DNA of 64,000 nt from Ziziphus jujuba. Its lineage: Eukaryota > Streptophyta > Magnoliopsida > Rosales > Rhamnaceae. The position numbers and the translations under genes were made by a program. Below the pieces are notes generated by a model. The model did no database searches. It was not told where the DNA came from and saw nothing but the letters and a program-made list of their open reading frames with translations. Location of the stretch: the NCBI RefSeq assembly GCF_031755915.1, contig NC_083385.1:12111001-12175000 (forward strand), read 5' to 3'. Below, one piece after another: positions 48,996 to 60,705 of the stretch; the first letter of the stretch is position 1; every line of letters begins with the position of its first letter.

Positions 48996-50050
48996 AAATA
49001 AAATAAATCCTCACAATATTCACTCCCTCACGTGTTTCACTCAAACAAGGTCTCGACACTCGTGTTTGCACACTAGTTTTGGCTTTTACCCTCTTTTAAG
49101 CTCACACTCTTGCCTTTTTCCATTCAATGAATTATCTCAAAGTTCTAATTAAAACACCCACAAAACAGCAATTAGATCACTAGTATGTTTTAATTAAACT
49201 TATCAACAAAACAGTAAGCAAAAATAAACAAATACCGAATGGAATGAGAATACCTATTTTCGTTTTTTCTAGACAAAATAAAGTAAATTAATAAGAAAAA
49301 TTTGGAATTTTGAAGAACTGGACCAGATGGTAATAGATTATGAGTTCAAGAACAAAATTCTAGAAAAAGAAATTCAAATACGAACAAGAATCAAAGAGAA
49401 CAAAAATATAGAAAAGTTGTTGGTTGTTGTTCTTTGTAATTCAAGTTTTGTATCAAATCCTTTAACTGATTTTAATCCAAATAATTTAAGCACCCAAAAT
49501 CCAAATATCCAGCAGCAAAAATAATTTCCCAGCAATCCAAATATTGAATAAATAATCAAAAAACCAGCAGCTTCAACAAATTTCCAGCAAACAAATCAAA
49601 CTCCAACAAACCGAAATATTTTTCTTTTTTTTTCTTCTTTTTTGTTTTTTTTTTTAATTCGGCTTTACCTCTTTTTTTTTTTTTCACTCACAGAACATAA
49701 ACAAATGCAGTAGCAAGAATAATTACCAAAATTACAATTCCAACTCCAAAACAAACACCAAACTCGTGACCTCCAAATAAACACAAATGTGCAGTTTTTT
49801 TTTTTTTTTAAATGTTGCTGCAAACTCTTTTTTTTTTTTTGAATATATGAATGCAAATATTTAAGACTAAAACAGCAAAGAAAAATCAACAAAAACCAAA
49901 TTAAAAGAACAATGATGAAAGATAACCAACAAACTAGGAAACAAAAATACGGTAAAACTAGGAAATCCTAATTCAACTAGGAATGAATTTTTTTTTTTTT
50001 TTTTTTTGAAAGATGCAGAACGTGTATGGGATGGATGCCAAATGATACGA
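48996..50050 (-). other. element leader region, inner copy
   Basis: Non-coding leader between primer site and gag, rich in long A and T runs. It repeats the leader at 51447-52577 and begins (50050 side) with a scrambled LTR end and primer site. Confidence 0.75.
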
Positions 50051-51446
50051 ACCTAATGCTAGTGTGGAAAATGTTTTCCCTTTGTATCTGCTCTTCATCT
50101 TTGTAGACAGCAAGTACTCTCCTTGAAACCAAGCTCAACTCGGCATTAGATGTATCTACAAGCTCGACTTCATCTTCATTGCAATCCTCCTCTTGCTCGG
50201 TTTCAGCCCCACTTTCTTCACTTGCGGATTTCAGCTCACCATCACCCTTTAATACCATGATTCTTCTATTTGGGCATTGGCTGGCTATGTGTCCTCTTCC
50301 TTGGCACTTAAAACAAATTATTTCTCTGGATTTTTGAGTTTTAGGATCAGATTTTATCTCACCTCTAAGTGCTTGGACAGATTCGGTCTTGACCTCCTTT
50401 CTTGGCCGGTTGGTAGTTTCTTCTCCTAATTTCGGCTTCAACTTGTTTTCATAAGTGGAATTGTTTTTCCAGCCACTTGAACTTGTCCTTCCACTGCTAG
50501 AAACTCCTCCAAACCATGTACTAACACCCCTCCTCTTGAATTGGTTCTCAAGCTTAATTGCTACATGCAACATCTCCTCCAATTCCAAGTATTGTTGTAA
50601 TTCAAGTTGGTTGGCAATGTCTCGGTTTAACCCTCCAAGAAATCTTGCCATGGTTGCCTCCCTATCCTCATTCATATTCAGCCTCATCATTAACATCTCC
50701 ATCTCTTTGTAATAATCCTCCACGGACCTACTTCCTTGAGACAAAGATTGAAGCCTTTGATGCAGCAACCTATGATAGTGTGATGGTACGAATCGCTTCC
50801 GCATGGCTCCTTTCATTTGTCGCCATGTAGTAATCAAGTCATCACCAACTCTCCTTCTGGTGTTTTGCTCATTGGTCCACCATTGGAGTGCATAATGGCC
50901 AAACTCCATTGCTGCCAATTTCACCTTCTTAGCCTCCGAATAATTATGGCGGTCAAATATCATCTCCATTTTTTCTTCCCACTCCAAATATGCTTCGGGG
51001 TCACTTTTTCCCATGAATGGTGGGATGTTGATCTTGATATTGCTAAGATTGTCATCTGTTTCTTCCCTCCTATATCTTCCATGGCCAGCTCTATCTTGGA
51101 CAGCAAAAGTTTCGTCCATACCTTCCTCAAAGTCTCCACCGAATGGCTCCTCATCAAATTCCTCTCTCCATCTTTCGCGACCTCCTCGTCCTCCATGGAA
51201 TTCTTGCCTATTTCTTGTATTCGGAATTCCTTGGGAAACTTCTAGCCTTCCCATCCTTTGATTCACATGCTCAACTTGAGCACTAACCCGCTGTATTGAC
51301 TCCAAAACAGCTCTCATGTCCACTTGGTCTCCACTCCCGGTAGCTCGGGCATCACCATGGAATGCTACGGACTCTTCCTCATTGATCCTCAAGGGTGGCT
51401 CTCCTCTTCTTATTCTAGAATCTGCCATGTTAGTAAAATACTGCAA
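50050..51446 (-). pseudogene. second gag copy, truncated before protease
   Basis: An open gag frame of about 465 codons from MQYFTNMADSRIRRGEPPLR. It includes the intact CFKCQGRGHIASQCPNR zinc knuckle and NAELSLVSRRVLAVYKDEE. It ends at ENIFHT, where the neighbouring copies continue into RCEIQGK and the protease; here the sequence jumps into a leader start. So the left internal region has two leader-gag units in tandem, one per parent element. Confidence 0.88.
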
Positions 51447-52577
51447 AAATAAAATAAATCCTCACAATATTCACTCCCTCACGTGTTTCACTCAAACAAG
51501 GTCTCGACACTCGTGTTTGCACACTAGTTTCGGCTTTTACCCTCTTTTAAGCTCACACACTCTTGCCTTTTTCCACTCAATGAATTATCTCAAAGTTCTA
51601 ATTAAAACACCCACAAAACAGCAATTAGATCACTAGTATGTTTTAATTAAACTTATCAACAAACAGTAAGCAAAAAGTAGGCAATGCCGAAAGAATCCAA
51701 CAAATCCTAATTTTTTCGGCTTTCTAGACAAGAAAACACAAAATAATGGGAATACGTTGGAATTTTTGAAAACTGCACCAGATGGTAGTAGATTATGAGT
51801 TCAAGAATAAAATTCTAGAAAAAGAAATTCAAATACAAACAAGAATCAAAGTGAACAAAAATATAGAATAGTGTTGGTTGTTGTTCTTGTAATTCAAGTT
51901 TTGTATCAATTCCTTTATCTAATTTTAATCCAAATAATTTAAGCACCCAAAATCCAAATATCCAGCAGCAAAAATAATTCTCCAGAAACTCAAATATTGA
52001 ATAAATAATAAAAAAAACCAGCAGCTCCAACAAATTTCCAGCAAACAAATCAAACTCCAACAAACCGAAATTTTTTTTTTTTTTTTTATATTGGGCTTTA
52101 CCTCTTCTTTTTTTTTTTTTTTTTTCTTTACTCACAGAGAATAAACAACTGCAGTAGCAAGAGTAAGTACCAAAATTGCAATTCCAAATCTAAAACAAAT
52201 ACCAAACCCGTGACCTCCAAATAAACACAATGTGCAGTTTTTTTTTTTTTTTTTTTTTTAAATGTTGCCGCAAACTTCTTCTTTTTTTTTTTTTTTTTTG
52301 AATATATGAATGCAAATATTTAAGACTAAAACAGCAAAGGAAAATCAACAAAAAAAACAAAAATTATCAAGAACAATGATAAAAGACAACCAACAAATTA
52401 GGAAACAAAAATACGATAAAACTAGGAATGAATTTTTTTTTTTTTTTTTTTAAGATGCTGAACGTGTATAGGATGGATGCAACCTTAACCTAATGCTAAA
52501 ATTGCAGAGTAACACAAAAACAATTAAAGCAAATAAAGATAGATCAAACCTGAACAAAATTTAGCTCTGATACCAAA
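51447..52577 (-). other. element leader region and primer site, outer copy
   Basis: On the minus strand TTTGGTATCAGAGC follows the LTR end directly, the tRNA-Met primer site. The rest is A/T-rich leader with homopolymer runs at 52075-52124 and 52238-52300. Confidence 0.85.
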
Positions 52578-53193
52578 TGATACGAACCTAGGACGACCTG
52601 CTCCTAAACCCGTATTATATTAGCCCGGATCTCAATTAAGTTCAAGTTCTAATGGAATGGACCTCAACCCCTAACCAACCTGTGGTTAGAAACCTTGGTA
52701 TAATGTAGACGCCACAATAGGGGATGGAAAACCTATTGATAAGTCAAGCTAAAACAACCAATTCTCTAATGGTGTTTTAGGTGTTCTCAAAGAACAAAGA
52801 GATAATTAATCTCATAAGTATTTTCTCAATCAAATCAAAGTTATATTCATATTAAAAAATAAGCCTTTAAATAGGCTACAAATCCACGAAATAAAACCCT
52901 AAAAACAAAGGGAAAACCGGCCATACGAAGTAGTTTCCTATGATGGCCGAAATTCTCACTCCTTTCCTAATCTAATTTGGATTAATTAATTCCTTTATTT
53001 TGAATTAGGAATTAATTAATTTACAATGAAAATAATAAAATAATAAATTTCCTAAACTTATTCTTCCAGAAAATAAATAAATAAAAACTAAAAAGTAATG
53101 GTAGTTTCCTAAAACAAAAAGTAAAAACAAATTAGGAAACTAAAAATGCTAGCCTTTTGATCAAGTTGACTTTGATTAATCTTTGACCTCTTT
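52578..53193 (-). repeat. LTR-B, 3' part, inverted
   Basis: On the minus strand it reads AAAGAGGTCAAAGATT to TTCGTATCA and matches LTR-B at 61197-61818, not LTR-A. Its broken end AAAGA abuts LTR-A at 53194. Confidence 0.9.
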
Positions 53194-54333
53194 TGATGCG
53201 AATCCACCCGAGACTGCTCGACCAACAACCCGCTGGGGTGCTGACCCAATACAAATGAAGGTGGGACCGATCACTAAGGCCCAAGCCAAGAGGTTCAAGG
53301 ACAATCTTGCTGTCTTCATACAAGGAATAAGTCATAGCCAAGAGGGGTTGGCCACATCTAAAGAACCAAGGCCTGTTTTACTCATACAAGCAATAGAAGC
53401 CAAAACAGGGCCGGGTGACGTTTTTGGTGCTAATAAGGAGGCCGGGTTGTATGAATTGGAACCCCATCTTTATGGGATCAATTCATATGGAGGATGAGTC
53501 ATAGAAACCAGCCAAAGCAGCTTCAAAGCTGACCAACAAGGTGGTTTGCGCACAAGGAGAAGGAAAGGGCCGGATTTGCTGTATTCTCCGCGGGTTTTAC
53601 TGTATTTTACTGTATTGACCTTTTTTCATACTTCCAAGCAAGGGCAACGTGGGGAACTTCACAATAAGCTTATTTGGCATCCTACAAAGCATATTGAAGC
53701 TTATTTGGAGATCAATTTGGTCAAAGAATAGTCAAAGTCAATGTAGTCAAAAAGCTAGTATTTTAGTTTCCTAATTTTATTCTACTTTTTGTTTTAGGAA
53801 ACTACCATTATTTTTAGTTTCTATTTATTTATTTTCTGGACAAATAAGATTAGGAAAGTTATTATTTTATTATTTTCTTTGTAAATTAATTAATTCCTAA
53901 TTCAAAATAAAGGAATTAATTAATCCAAATTAGATTAGGAAAAGGAAAGTTTCGGCCAAGGTAGAATTCTTCATTGAGTGGCCGGTTTTTCCTAGGGTTT
54001 TTAGGGTTTATTTTGTTTCTTTCAAAGCCTATTTAAAGGCTTATTTTTCATTAATAATATAACTTTAAACTTTGATTTGATTAAGAAAATATTTGTGAGA
54101 TTAATTATCTCTTTGTTCTTTGAGAACACCTAAAACACCATTAGAGAATTGGTTGTTTTAGCTTGACTTATCAATAGGTTTTCCATCCCCTATTGTGGCG
54201 TCTTCATTATACCAAGGTTTCTAACCACAGGTTGGTTAGGGGTTGAGGTCCATTCCATTAGAACTTGAACTTAATTAAAGATCCGGGCTAATATAATACG
54301 GGTTTAGGAGCAGGTCGTCCTAGGTTCGTATCA
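53194..54333 (+). repeat. LTR-A (5' LTR of the plus-strand element)
   Basis: 1,140 bases, TGATGCGAATCC to TTCGTATCA. CCTATTTAAAGGCTT near 54028 is a TATA-like site. The first 300 bases code for the C-terminal extension when this LTR stands at the 3' end ([15 protein letters not shown], then a stop after NSYGG). Confidence 0.92.
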
Positions 54334-54335
54334 TT

Positions 54336-54347
54336 TGGTATCAGAGC
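54336..54347 (+). promoter_or_regulatory. primer binding site, tRNA-Met type
   Basis: TGGTATCAGAGC two bases after LTR-A, complementary to the initiator tRNA-Met 3' end. Confidence 0.9.
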
Positions 54348-55514
54348 TAAATTTTGTTCAGGTTTGATCTATCTTTATTTGCTTTATCTGTTTTTGTGTT
54401 ATTCTGCAATTTTATCATTAGGTTAAGGTTGCATCCATCCTATACACGTTCAGCATCTAAAAAAAAAAAAAAAAAATTCATTCCTAGTTGAATTAGGATT
54501 TTCTAGTTTTATCGTATTTTTGTTTCCTAGTTTGTTGGTTGTCTTTTATCATTGTTCTTGTTAATTTGGTTTCTGTTGATTTTTCTTTGCTGTTTTAGTC
54601 TTAAATATTTGCATTCATATATTCAAAAAAAAAAAAAAAAGAAAACAAGAAAAAAAAAAAAAAGGAAGTTTGCGGCAACATTTAAAAAAAAAAAACTGCA
54701 CATTTTGTTTATTTGGAGGTCACGGGTTTGGTGTTTGTTTTGGAGTTGGAATTGCAATTTTGGTAATTATTCTTGCTACTGCAGTTGTTTATGTTCTGTG
54801 AGTGAAAAAAAAAAAAAAAAAAGAAGGTAAAGCCGAATAAAAAAAAAAAACAAAAAAAAAAAGAAGAAAAAAAAATATTTCGGTTTGTTGGAGTTTGATT
54901 TGTTTGCTGCAAATTTGTTGGAGCTGCTGGTTTTTTATTATTTATTCAATATTTGAGTTGCTGGAGAATTATTTTTGCTGCTGGATATTTGGATTTTGGG
55001 TGCTTAAATTATTTGGATTAAAATTAGATAAAGGAATTGATACAAAACTTGAATTACAAGAACAACAACCAACACTTTTCTATATTTTTGTTCTCTTTGA
55101 TTCTTGTTCGTATTTGAATTTCTTTTCCTGGAATTTTATTCTTGAACTCATAATCTACTACCATCTGGTGCAGTTTTCAAAAATTCCAACGTTTTCCCAT
55201 TATTTTGTGTTTTCTTGTCTAGAAAGCCGAAAAATTAGGATTTGTTGCATTCTTTCGGTATTGCCTACTTTTTGCTACTGTTTTGTTGATAAGTTTAATT
55301 AAAACATACTAGTGATCTAATTTCTGTTTTGTGGGTGTTTTAATTAGAACTTTGAGATAATTTATTGAGTGGAAAAAAGGCAAGAGTGTGTGAGCTTAAA
55401 AGAGGGTAAAAGCCGAAACTAGTGTGCAAACACGAGTGTCAAGACCTTGTTTGAGTGAAACACGTGAGGGAGTGAATATTGTGAGGATTTATTTTATTTT
55501 TGCAGTATTTTACT
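54348..55514 (+). other. leader region of plus-strand element
   Basis: A/T-rich, with long A runs near 54460, 54630 and 54805-54870. Frames at 54552-54830 and 54895-55302 lie in this leader and are not supported as genes, since the other leader copies do not keep them equally. Confidence 0.7.
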
Positions 55515-58500
55515 AACATGGCAGATTCTAGAATAAGAAGAGGGGATCCACCCTTGAGGATCAATGAGGAAGAGTCCGTAGCATTCCATGGCGATGACCG
55601 AGCTACCGGAAGTGGAGACCAAGTGGACTTGAGAACTATTTTGGAATCAATACAGCGGATGAGTGCTCAATTTGAGCATGTAAACCAAAGAGTGGGAAGA
55701 TTAGAAGCATCACAAGGAAGGCCGAATACAAGAAATAGGCAAGAATTCCATGGAGGACGAGGCCGAGAACGAGGAGGTCGCGAGAGGCCGAGAGAGGAAT
55801 TTGATGAGGAGCCATTGGACGGTGACTTTGAGGAAGGTATGGACGAAACCTTTGCTGTCCAAGATAGAGCTGGCCGTGGGAGATATAAGAGGGAGGATAC
55901 AGATGAAGATTTGGGAAATATCAAGGTTAATATCCCACCTTTTATGGGTAAAAGTGATCCTGAAGCTTATTTGGAGTGGGAAGAGAAAATGGAGATGATT
56001 TTTTACTGCCACAACTATTCGGAAGGTAAGAAGGTGAAGATGGCAGCAATGGAGTTTGGCCATTATGCACTCCAATGGTGGATAAATGAGCAAAGCACCC
56101 GAAGGAGGGTTGGTGAAGACTTAATTACAACATGGCGACAAATGAAAGGAGTCATGAGGAAGCGGTTTGTACCATCCCATTACCAAAGGTTGCTGCATCA
56201 AAGGCTTCAATCTTTGTCTCAAGGAAGTAGGTCCGTGGAGGATTATTACAAAGAGATGGAGATGTTAATGATGAGGCTAAACATGAGGGAGGATAGAGAG
56301 GCAACAATGGCAAGATTTCTTGGAGGGTTAAACCGTGACATTGCCAACCAACTTGAATTACAACAATACTTGGAATTGGAGGAGATGTTGCATGTAGCCA
56401 TTAAACTTGAGAACCAATTCAAGAGGAGGGGTGTTAGTACACGGTTTGGAGGAGTTTCTAGCAGTGGAAGGACAAGTTCAAGTGGCTGGAAAAACAATTC
56501 CACTTATGAAAACAAGTTGAGGCCGAAATTAGGAGAAGAATCTACCAACCGGCCAAGAAGGGAGGTCAAGACCGAATCTGTCCAAGCACTTAGAGGTGAG
56601 ATAAAATCTGATCCTAAACCTCAAAAATCTAGAGAAATAATTTGTTTTAAGTGCCAAGGAAGAGGACACATATCCAGCCAATGCCCAAATAGAAGAATCA
56701 TGGTATTAAAGGGTGATGGTGAGCTGGAATCCGCAAGTGAAGAAAGTGGGGCTGAAACCGAGCAAGAAGAGGATTGCAATGAAGAAGAGGCCGAACCTGT
56801 ACATACATCTAATGCCGAGTTGAGCTTGGTTTCAAGAAGAGTACTTGCTGTCTACAAAGATGAAGAGCAGATACAAAGAGAAAACATCTTCCACACTCGC
56901 TGCGAAATACAAGGTAAAATTTGTAGCATGATTATAGATAGTGGGAGTTGTACTAATGTGATAAGTAATCTTGTAGTTGATAAATTAGGCTTGAAAACAA
57001 TTAAACATCCAGAACCTTATAGATTACAATGCCTTAATGATAGTGGTGAGATGAAAGTAAACAAACAAGCCAAAGTAAAATTTAATATAGGTAGATATGA
57101 GGATGTAGTTTTATGTGATATTCTGCCTATGATTGCTGGACATATACTATTAGGTAGACCATGGCAATTTGATAAAGATGCTACTCATTTTGGTCGAGAA
57201 AATAGTATTGTTTTCAGGTTTAAAGGGAAGAAGGTCAAGCTGGAACCATTATCTCCTAAAGAGGTTTACAAAGACCAATTACAATTGCAACAAAGGAGAG
57301 AAGCCGAAAAGATCAAGGAAAAAGCAAGTATGGCACCAACGGCTTCACCATCCTTTCATGAAGGTAAGATTGAGGTTGCTGACCAAGGTAAGGTTTCTAA
57401 GGTTCATATTGAGTGGAAAGACCAAGAAAAAGCTGAGAGAGGGGTGAGAAAAGAGAGCAAACCCTAGAGCATACAAAATCTGGAAATTTCCGTCAATGAG
57501 AGCCAAACCGAGGGAAGAAAAAGAAAAGAAAGAAAAGAGAGGAAAAACCAGAATTTTTATTTGAGTTTAGGGGATATTAATAAGGTTATTGAGTGTAAGA
57601 AACCTTTTCTGGTCATGCTTTACAAAGAAAATTATTTTAATGATCAAACTAACTTTGAAGAACTTGAATTGCCAAGTTCAATGATTTCTCTTTTGAAGGA
57701 ATTTGGAGATGTCTTCCCAAGTGAGATTCCAAGTGGACTACCACCTATTCGAGGGATAGAACATCAAATTGACTTTGTTCCAGGGGCTGCCATACCAAAT
57801 AGACCAGCTTATAGGAGCAATCCCGAAGAAACAAAGGAGCTGCAAAAACAGGTAAGTGATTTGCTTGATAAAGGATACATTCGTGAGAGTTTAAGTCCAT
57901 ATGCTGTTCCTGTTTTGTTGGTACCTAAAAAGGATGGTTCTTGGAGAATGTGTGTTGATTGTAGGGCTATAAATAATATTACCATCAAATATAGACATCC
58001 CATTCCTAGATTAGATGATATGCTTGATGAGTTGCATGGTGCTTGCATGTTTACAAAAATTGATCTTAGGAGTGGTTATCACCAAATTAGGATGAAAGAA
58101 GGTGATGAATGGAAAACCGCATTCAAAACTAAATATGGACTGTATGAATGGTTAGTTATGCCTTTTGGATTATCCAATGCACCTAGTACTTTCATGAGGC
58201 TTATGATGACATTTTAATATATAGCCGAAATTTGGATGACCATGTGGATCAACTTAGGCAAGTTTTGCAAGTTCTTAGAAAGGAAAGATTGTTTGCTAAC
58301 ATTAAAAAATGTAATTTTTGCAAAGAAGAGCTTGTGTTTCTAGGTTTTGTAGTAAGTGCTGCAGGAATCAAAGTTGACCAAGCTAAGGTGAAAGCACTTC
58401 AAGAGTGGCCGGTTCCTACTTCTATCACCCAAGTGAGGAGCTTTCATGGCTTGGCAAGCTTTTACAGAAGATTTGTCAAGGATTTTAGTACCATAGCAGC

Positions 58501-60250
58501 ACCATTGAATGAAGTTGTCAAGAAGAATGTTGGCTTCAAATGGGGGGAAGTACAAGAAAAATCTTTTAATTTGTTGAAAGAAAAATTGTGTAATGCACCT
58601 TTGTTAGTTTTGCCAAATTTTTCTAAGACTTTTGAAATTGAGTGTGATGCTTCGGGTGTAGGTATTGGAGCTGTTTTAATGCAAGAAGGAAGGCCCATAG
58701 CCTACTTTAGTGAAAAATTGAATGGAGCTGCCCTAAACTACCCGACTTATGACAAGGAGATGTATGCTTTGGTGAGGGCTTTGGAGACGTGGCAGCATTA
58801 TCTTATGCCAAAGGAGTTTGTGATTCATACGGATCATGAGTCTTTGAAGCATATCAAGGGTCAAGGAAAGCTCAACCGAAGGCATGCTAAGTGGATTGAG
58901 TTTATTGAAACATTTCCATATGTGATCCGCTACAAAAAAGGTAAGGAAAATGTGGTTGCCGATGCATTATCCCGAAGGTATGTGCTTTTTTCTACCTTAG
59001 ATGCTAGATTACTTGGATTTGAACAATTGAAAGAACTTTATGAGCATGATAGTGACTTTGGAGAAATTTTTAGAACCTGTTTGAAACATGGATTTAATAA
59101 ATTTTACATATTTGAGGGATATTTGTTTAAGGAAAACAAGCTTTGTGTGCCTAATTGTAGTATTAGGGAATTATTGGTTCGGGAAGGACATGGGGGTGGT
59201 TTAATGGGTCATTTTGGTATTTTAAAAACTTTATCCTTGCTGCAAGAACATTTTTATTGGCCTAACATGAGGAGAGATGTTGAGAGAATTTGTGAAAGAT
59301 GTTTGAAGTGCCGAAAAACAAAATCAACATTGAAACCGCATGGATTGTATAAGCCTTTGCCGATTCCTACCTATCCTTAGGTAGATTTGTCTATGGATTT
59401 TATTCTTGGGTTGCCTAGGTCAAGGACAGGTAAGGATTCAATATTTGTTATAGTAGATAGGTTTTCTAAGATGGCATATTTTATTGCATGTAACAAAACT
59501 GATGATGCATCCAATATTGCTAACTTATTTTTCAAGGAAATTGTGAGATTGCATGGAATGCCAAGAACTATTGTGTCGGATAGGGATGCTAAGTTCTTAA
59601 GCTATTTTTGGAAAACATTGTGGGCTAAATTAGGTACTAAGCTTTTATTTTCAACTACTTGTCATCCACAAACTGATGGACAAACCGAAGTAGTAAATAG
59701 AACCTTGTCTGCATTGTTGAGAGCATTAATTAGTAGAAATTTAAGGACTTGGGAAGAATGTTTGCCACATGTTGAATTTGCATATAATAGATCTTTACAT
59801 TCAGCAACTAAATTTACTCCATTTGAAATTGTTTATGGTTTTAATCCTTTGACTCCATTAGATTTAACACCTTTGCCTTTAAGTGAGCGTGCTAATCTAG
59901 ATGGAAAACAAAAAGCTGAATTTGTAAAGCAGATTCATGAGAAGACTCGAGCAAACATTGAGAGGAGGACCGAGCAATATGCAAGGGTGGCTAATCAAGG
60001 CCGAAAATCAATGGTGTTTGAACCTGGAGATTGGGTGTGGTTGCATTTAAGGAAAGAAAGATTCCCCGAACAAAGGAAATCAAAACTCATGCCGAGGGGT
60101 GATGGACCTTTTCAAGTTTTGGAGAGGATAAACGACAATGCCTACAAACTTGATCTATCGGGTGAGTATAGTGTTAGTGCCACCTTTAATGTTGCTGATT
60201 TATCTCCTTTTGCTGCAGGTGATGACTTCGATTTGAGGACAAATCCTTTT

Positions 60251-60264
60251 CAAGAGGAGGGGAA
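60251..60264 (+). promoter_or_regulatory. polypurine tract of plus-strand element
   Basis: CAAGAGGAGGGGAA lies directly before TGATGCG, the primer site for plus-strand synthesis. It is inside the pol frame (QEEGN). Confidence 0.85.
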
Positions 60265-60510
60265 TGATGCGAATCCACCCGAGACTGCTCGACCGACAAC
60301 CCGCTGGGGTGCTGACCCATTACAAATGAAGGTGGGACTGATCACTAGGGCCCAAGCCAAGAAGTTCAAGGACAATCTTGCTGTCTTCATACAAGGAATA
60401 AGTCATAGTCAAGAGGGGTTGGCCACATCTAAAGAACCAAGGCCTGTTTTACTCATACAAGCAAAAGAAGCCAAAACAGGGTCGGGTGACGTTTTTGGTG
60501 ATAATAAGCA
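60265..60510 (+). repeat. LTR-A, first 246 bases only
   Basis: Matches LTR-A at 53194-53440 and breaks off at GATAATAAGCAT, followed by a run of 18 C. Confidence 0.88.
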
Positions 60511-60511
60511 T

Positions 60512-60529
60512 CCCCCCCCCCCCCCCCCC
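60512..60529. repeat. poly-C run of 18 at a junction
   Basis: Uninterrupted C tract between truncated LTR-A and the copied mitochondrial spacer; the donor site at 42365-42372 has 8 C. Confidence 0.9.
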
Positions 60530-60705
60530 ACAAGGTACATCTCGCACCTATGGGCCGCTATAACTATCCGAGAAGACACTCGAAACTGGAAGGATAAACA
60601 AACCCACCCGGTGGACCGCTGAGCTACAAGTCCCACGACACAGGTGTGGGATTCTCTAAAAAGCTAAGCTCAAGGGTGGCTAAGAGGGCCCACTTGGAGA
60701 CTTGG
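60530..60705 (+). repeat. copy of mitochondrial spacer 42373-42548
   Basis: About 176 bases, near identical to 42373-42548 (one G/A near the start, one G/C near the end), ending CACTTGGAGACTTGG before an LTR-B start in both places. Confidence 0.9.

Larger units (their letters stand above)
55500..60622 (+). pseudogene. Ty3/Gypsy gag-pol polyprotein, plus strand, RT core deleted
   Basis: Gag runs from MADSRIRRGDPPL (55518) with an intact CFKCQGRGHISSQCPNR knuckle and protease box IIDSGSCTN, to a stop after RKESKP (57467). After this break the frame resumes (57561-58217) through RT motifs [18 protein letters not shown] and [17 protein letters not shown] deletion of about 50 bases then removes the HPFIGKFVVVYF segment, hence part of the YFDD active site, and shifts frame. 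The next part (58232-59380) holds RNase H ([17 protein letters not shown]) and the integrase HH-CC region. A TGG to TAG stop follows IPTYP. The last part (59387-60622) holds the integrase core [11 protein letters not shown] and FNPLTPLDL, and reads across the purine tract into LTR-A. Confidence 0.92.

Noticed and set aside
43909..60622. Integrated pararetrovirus
   Set aside because: Domain order protease, RT, RNase H, integrase with flanking LTRs, primer site and purine tract fits Ty3/Gypsy; no movement protein or coat-like frame beyond gag was seen.
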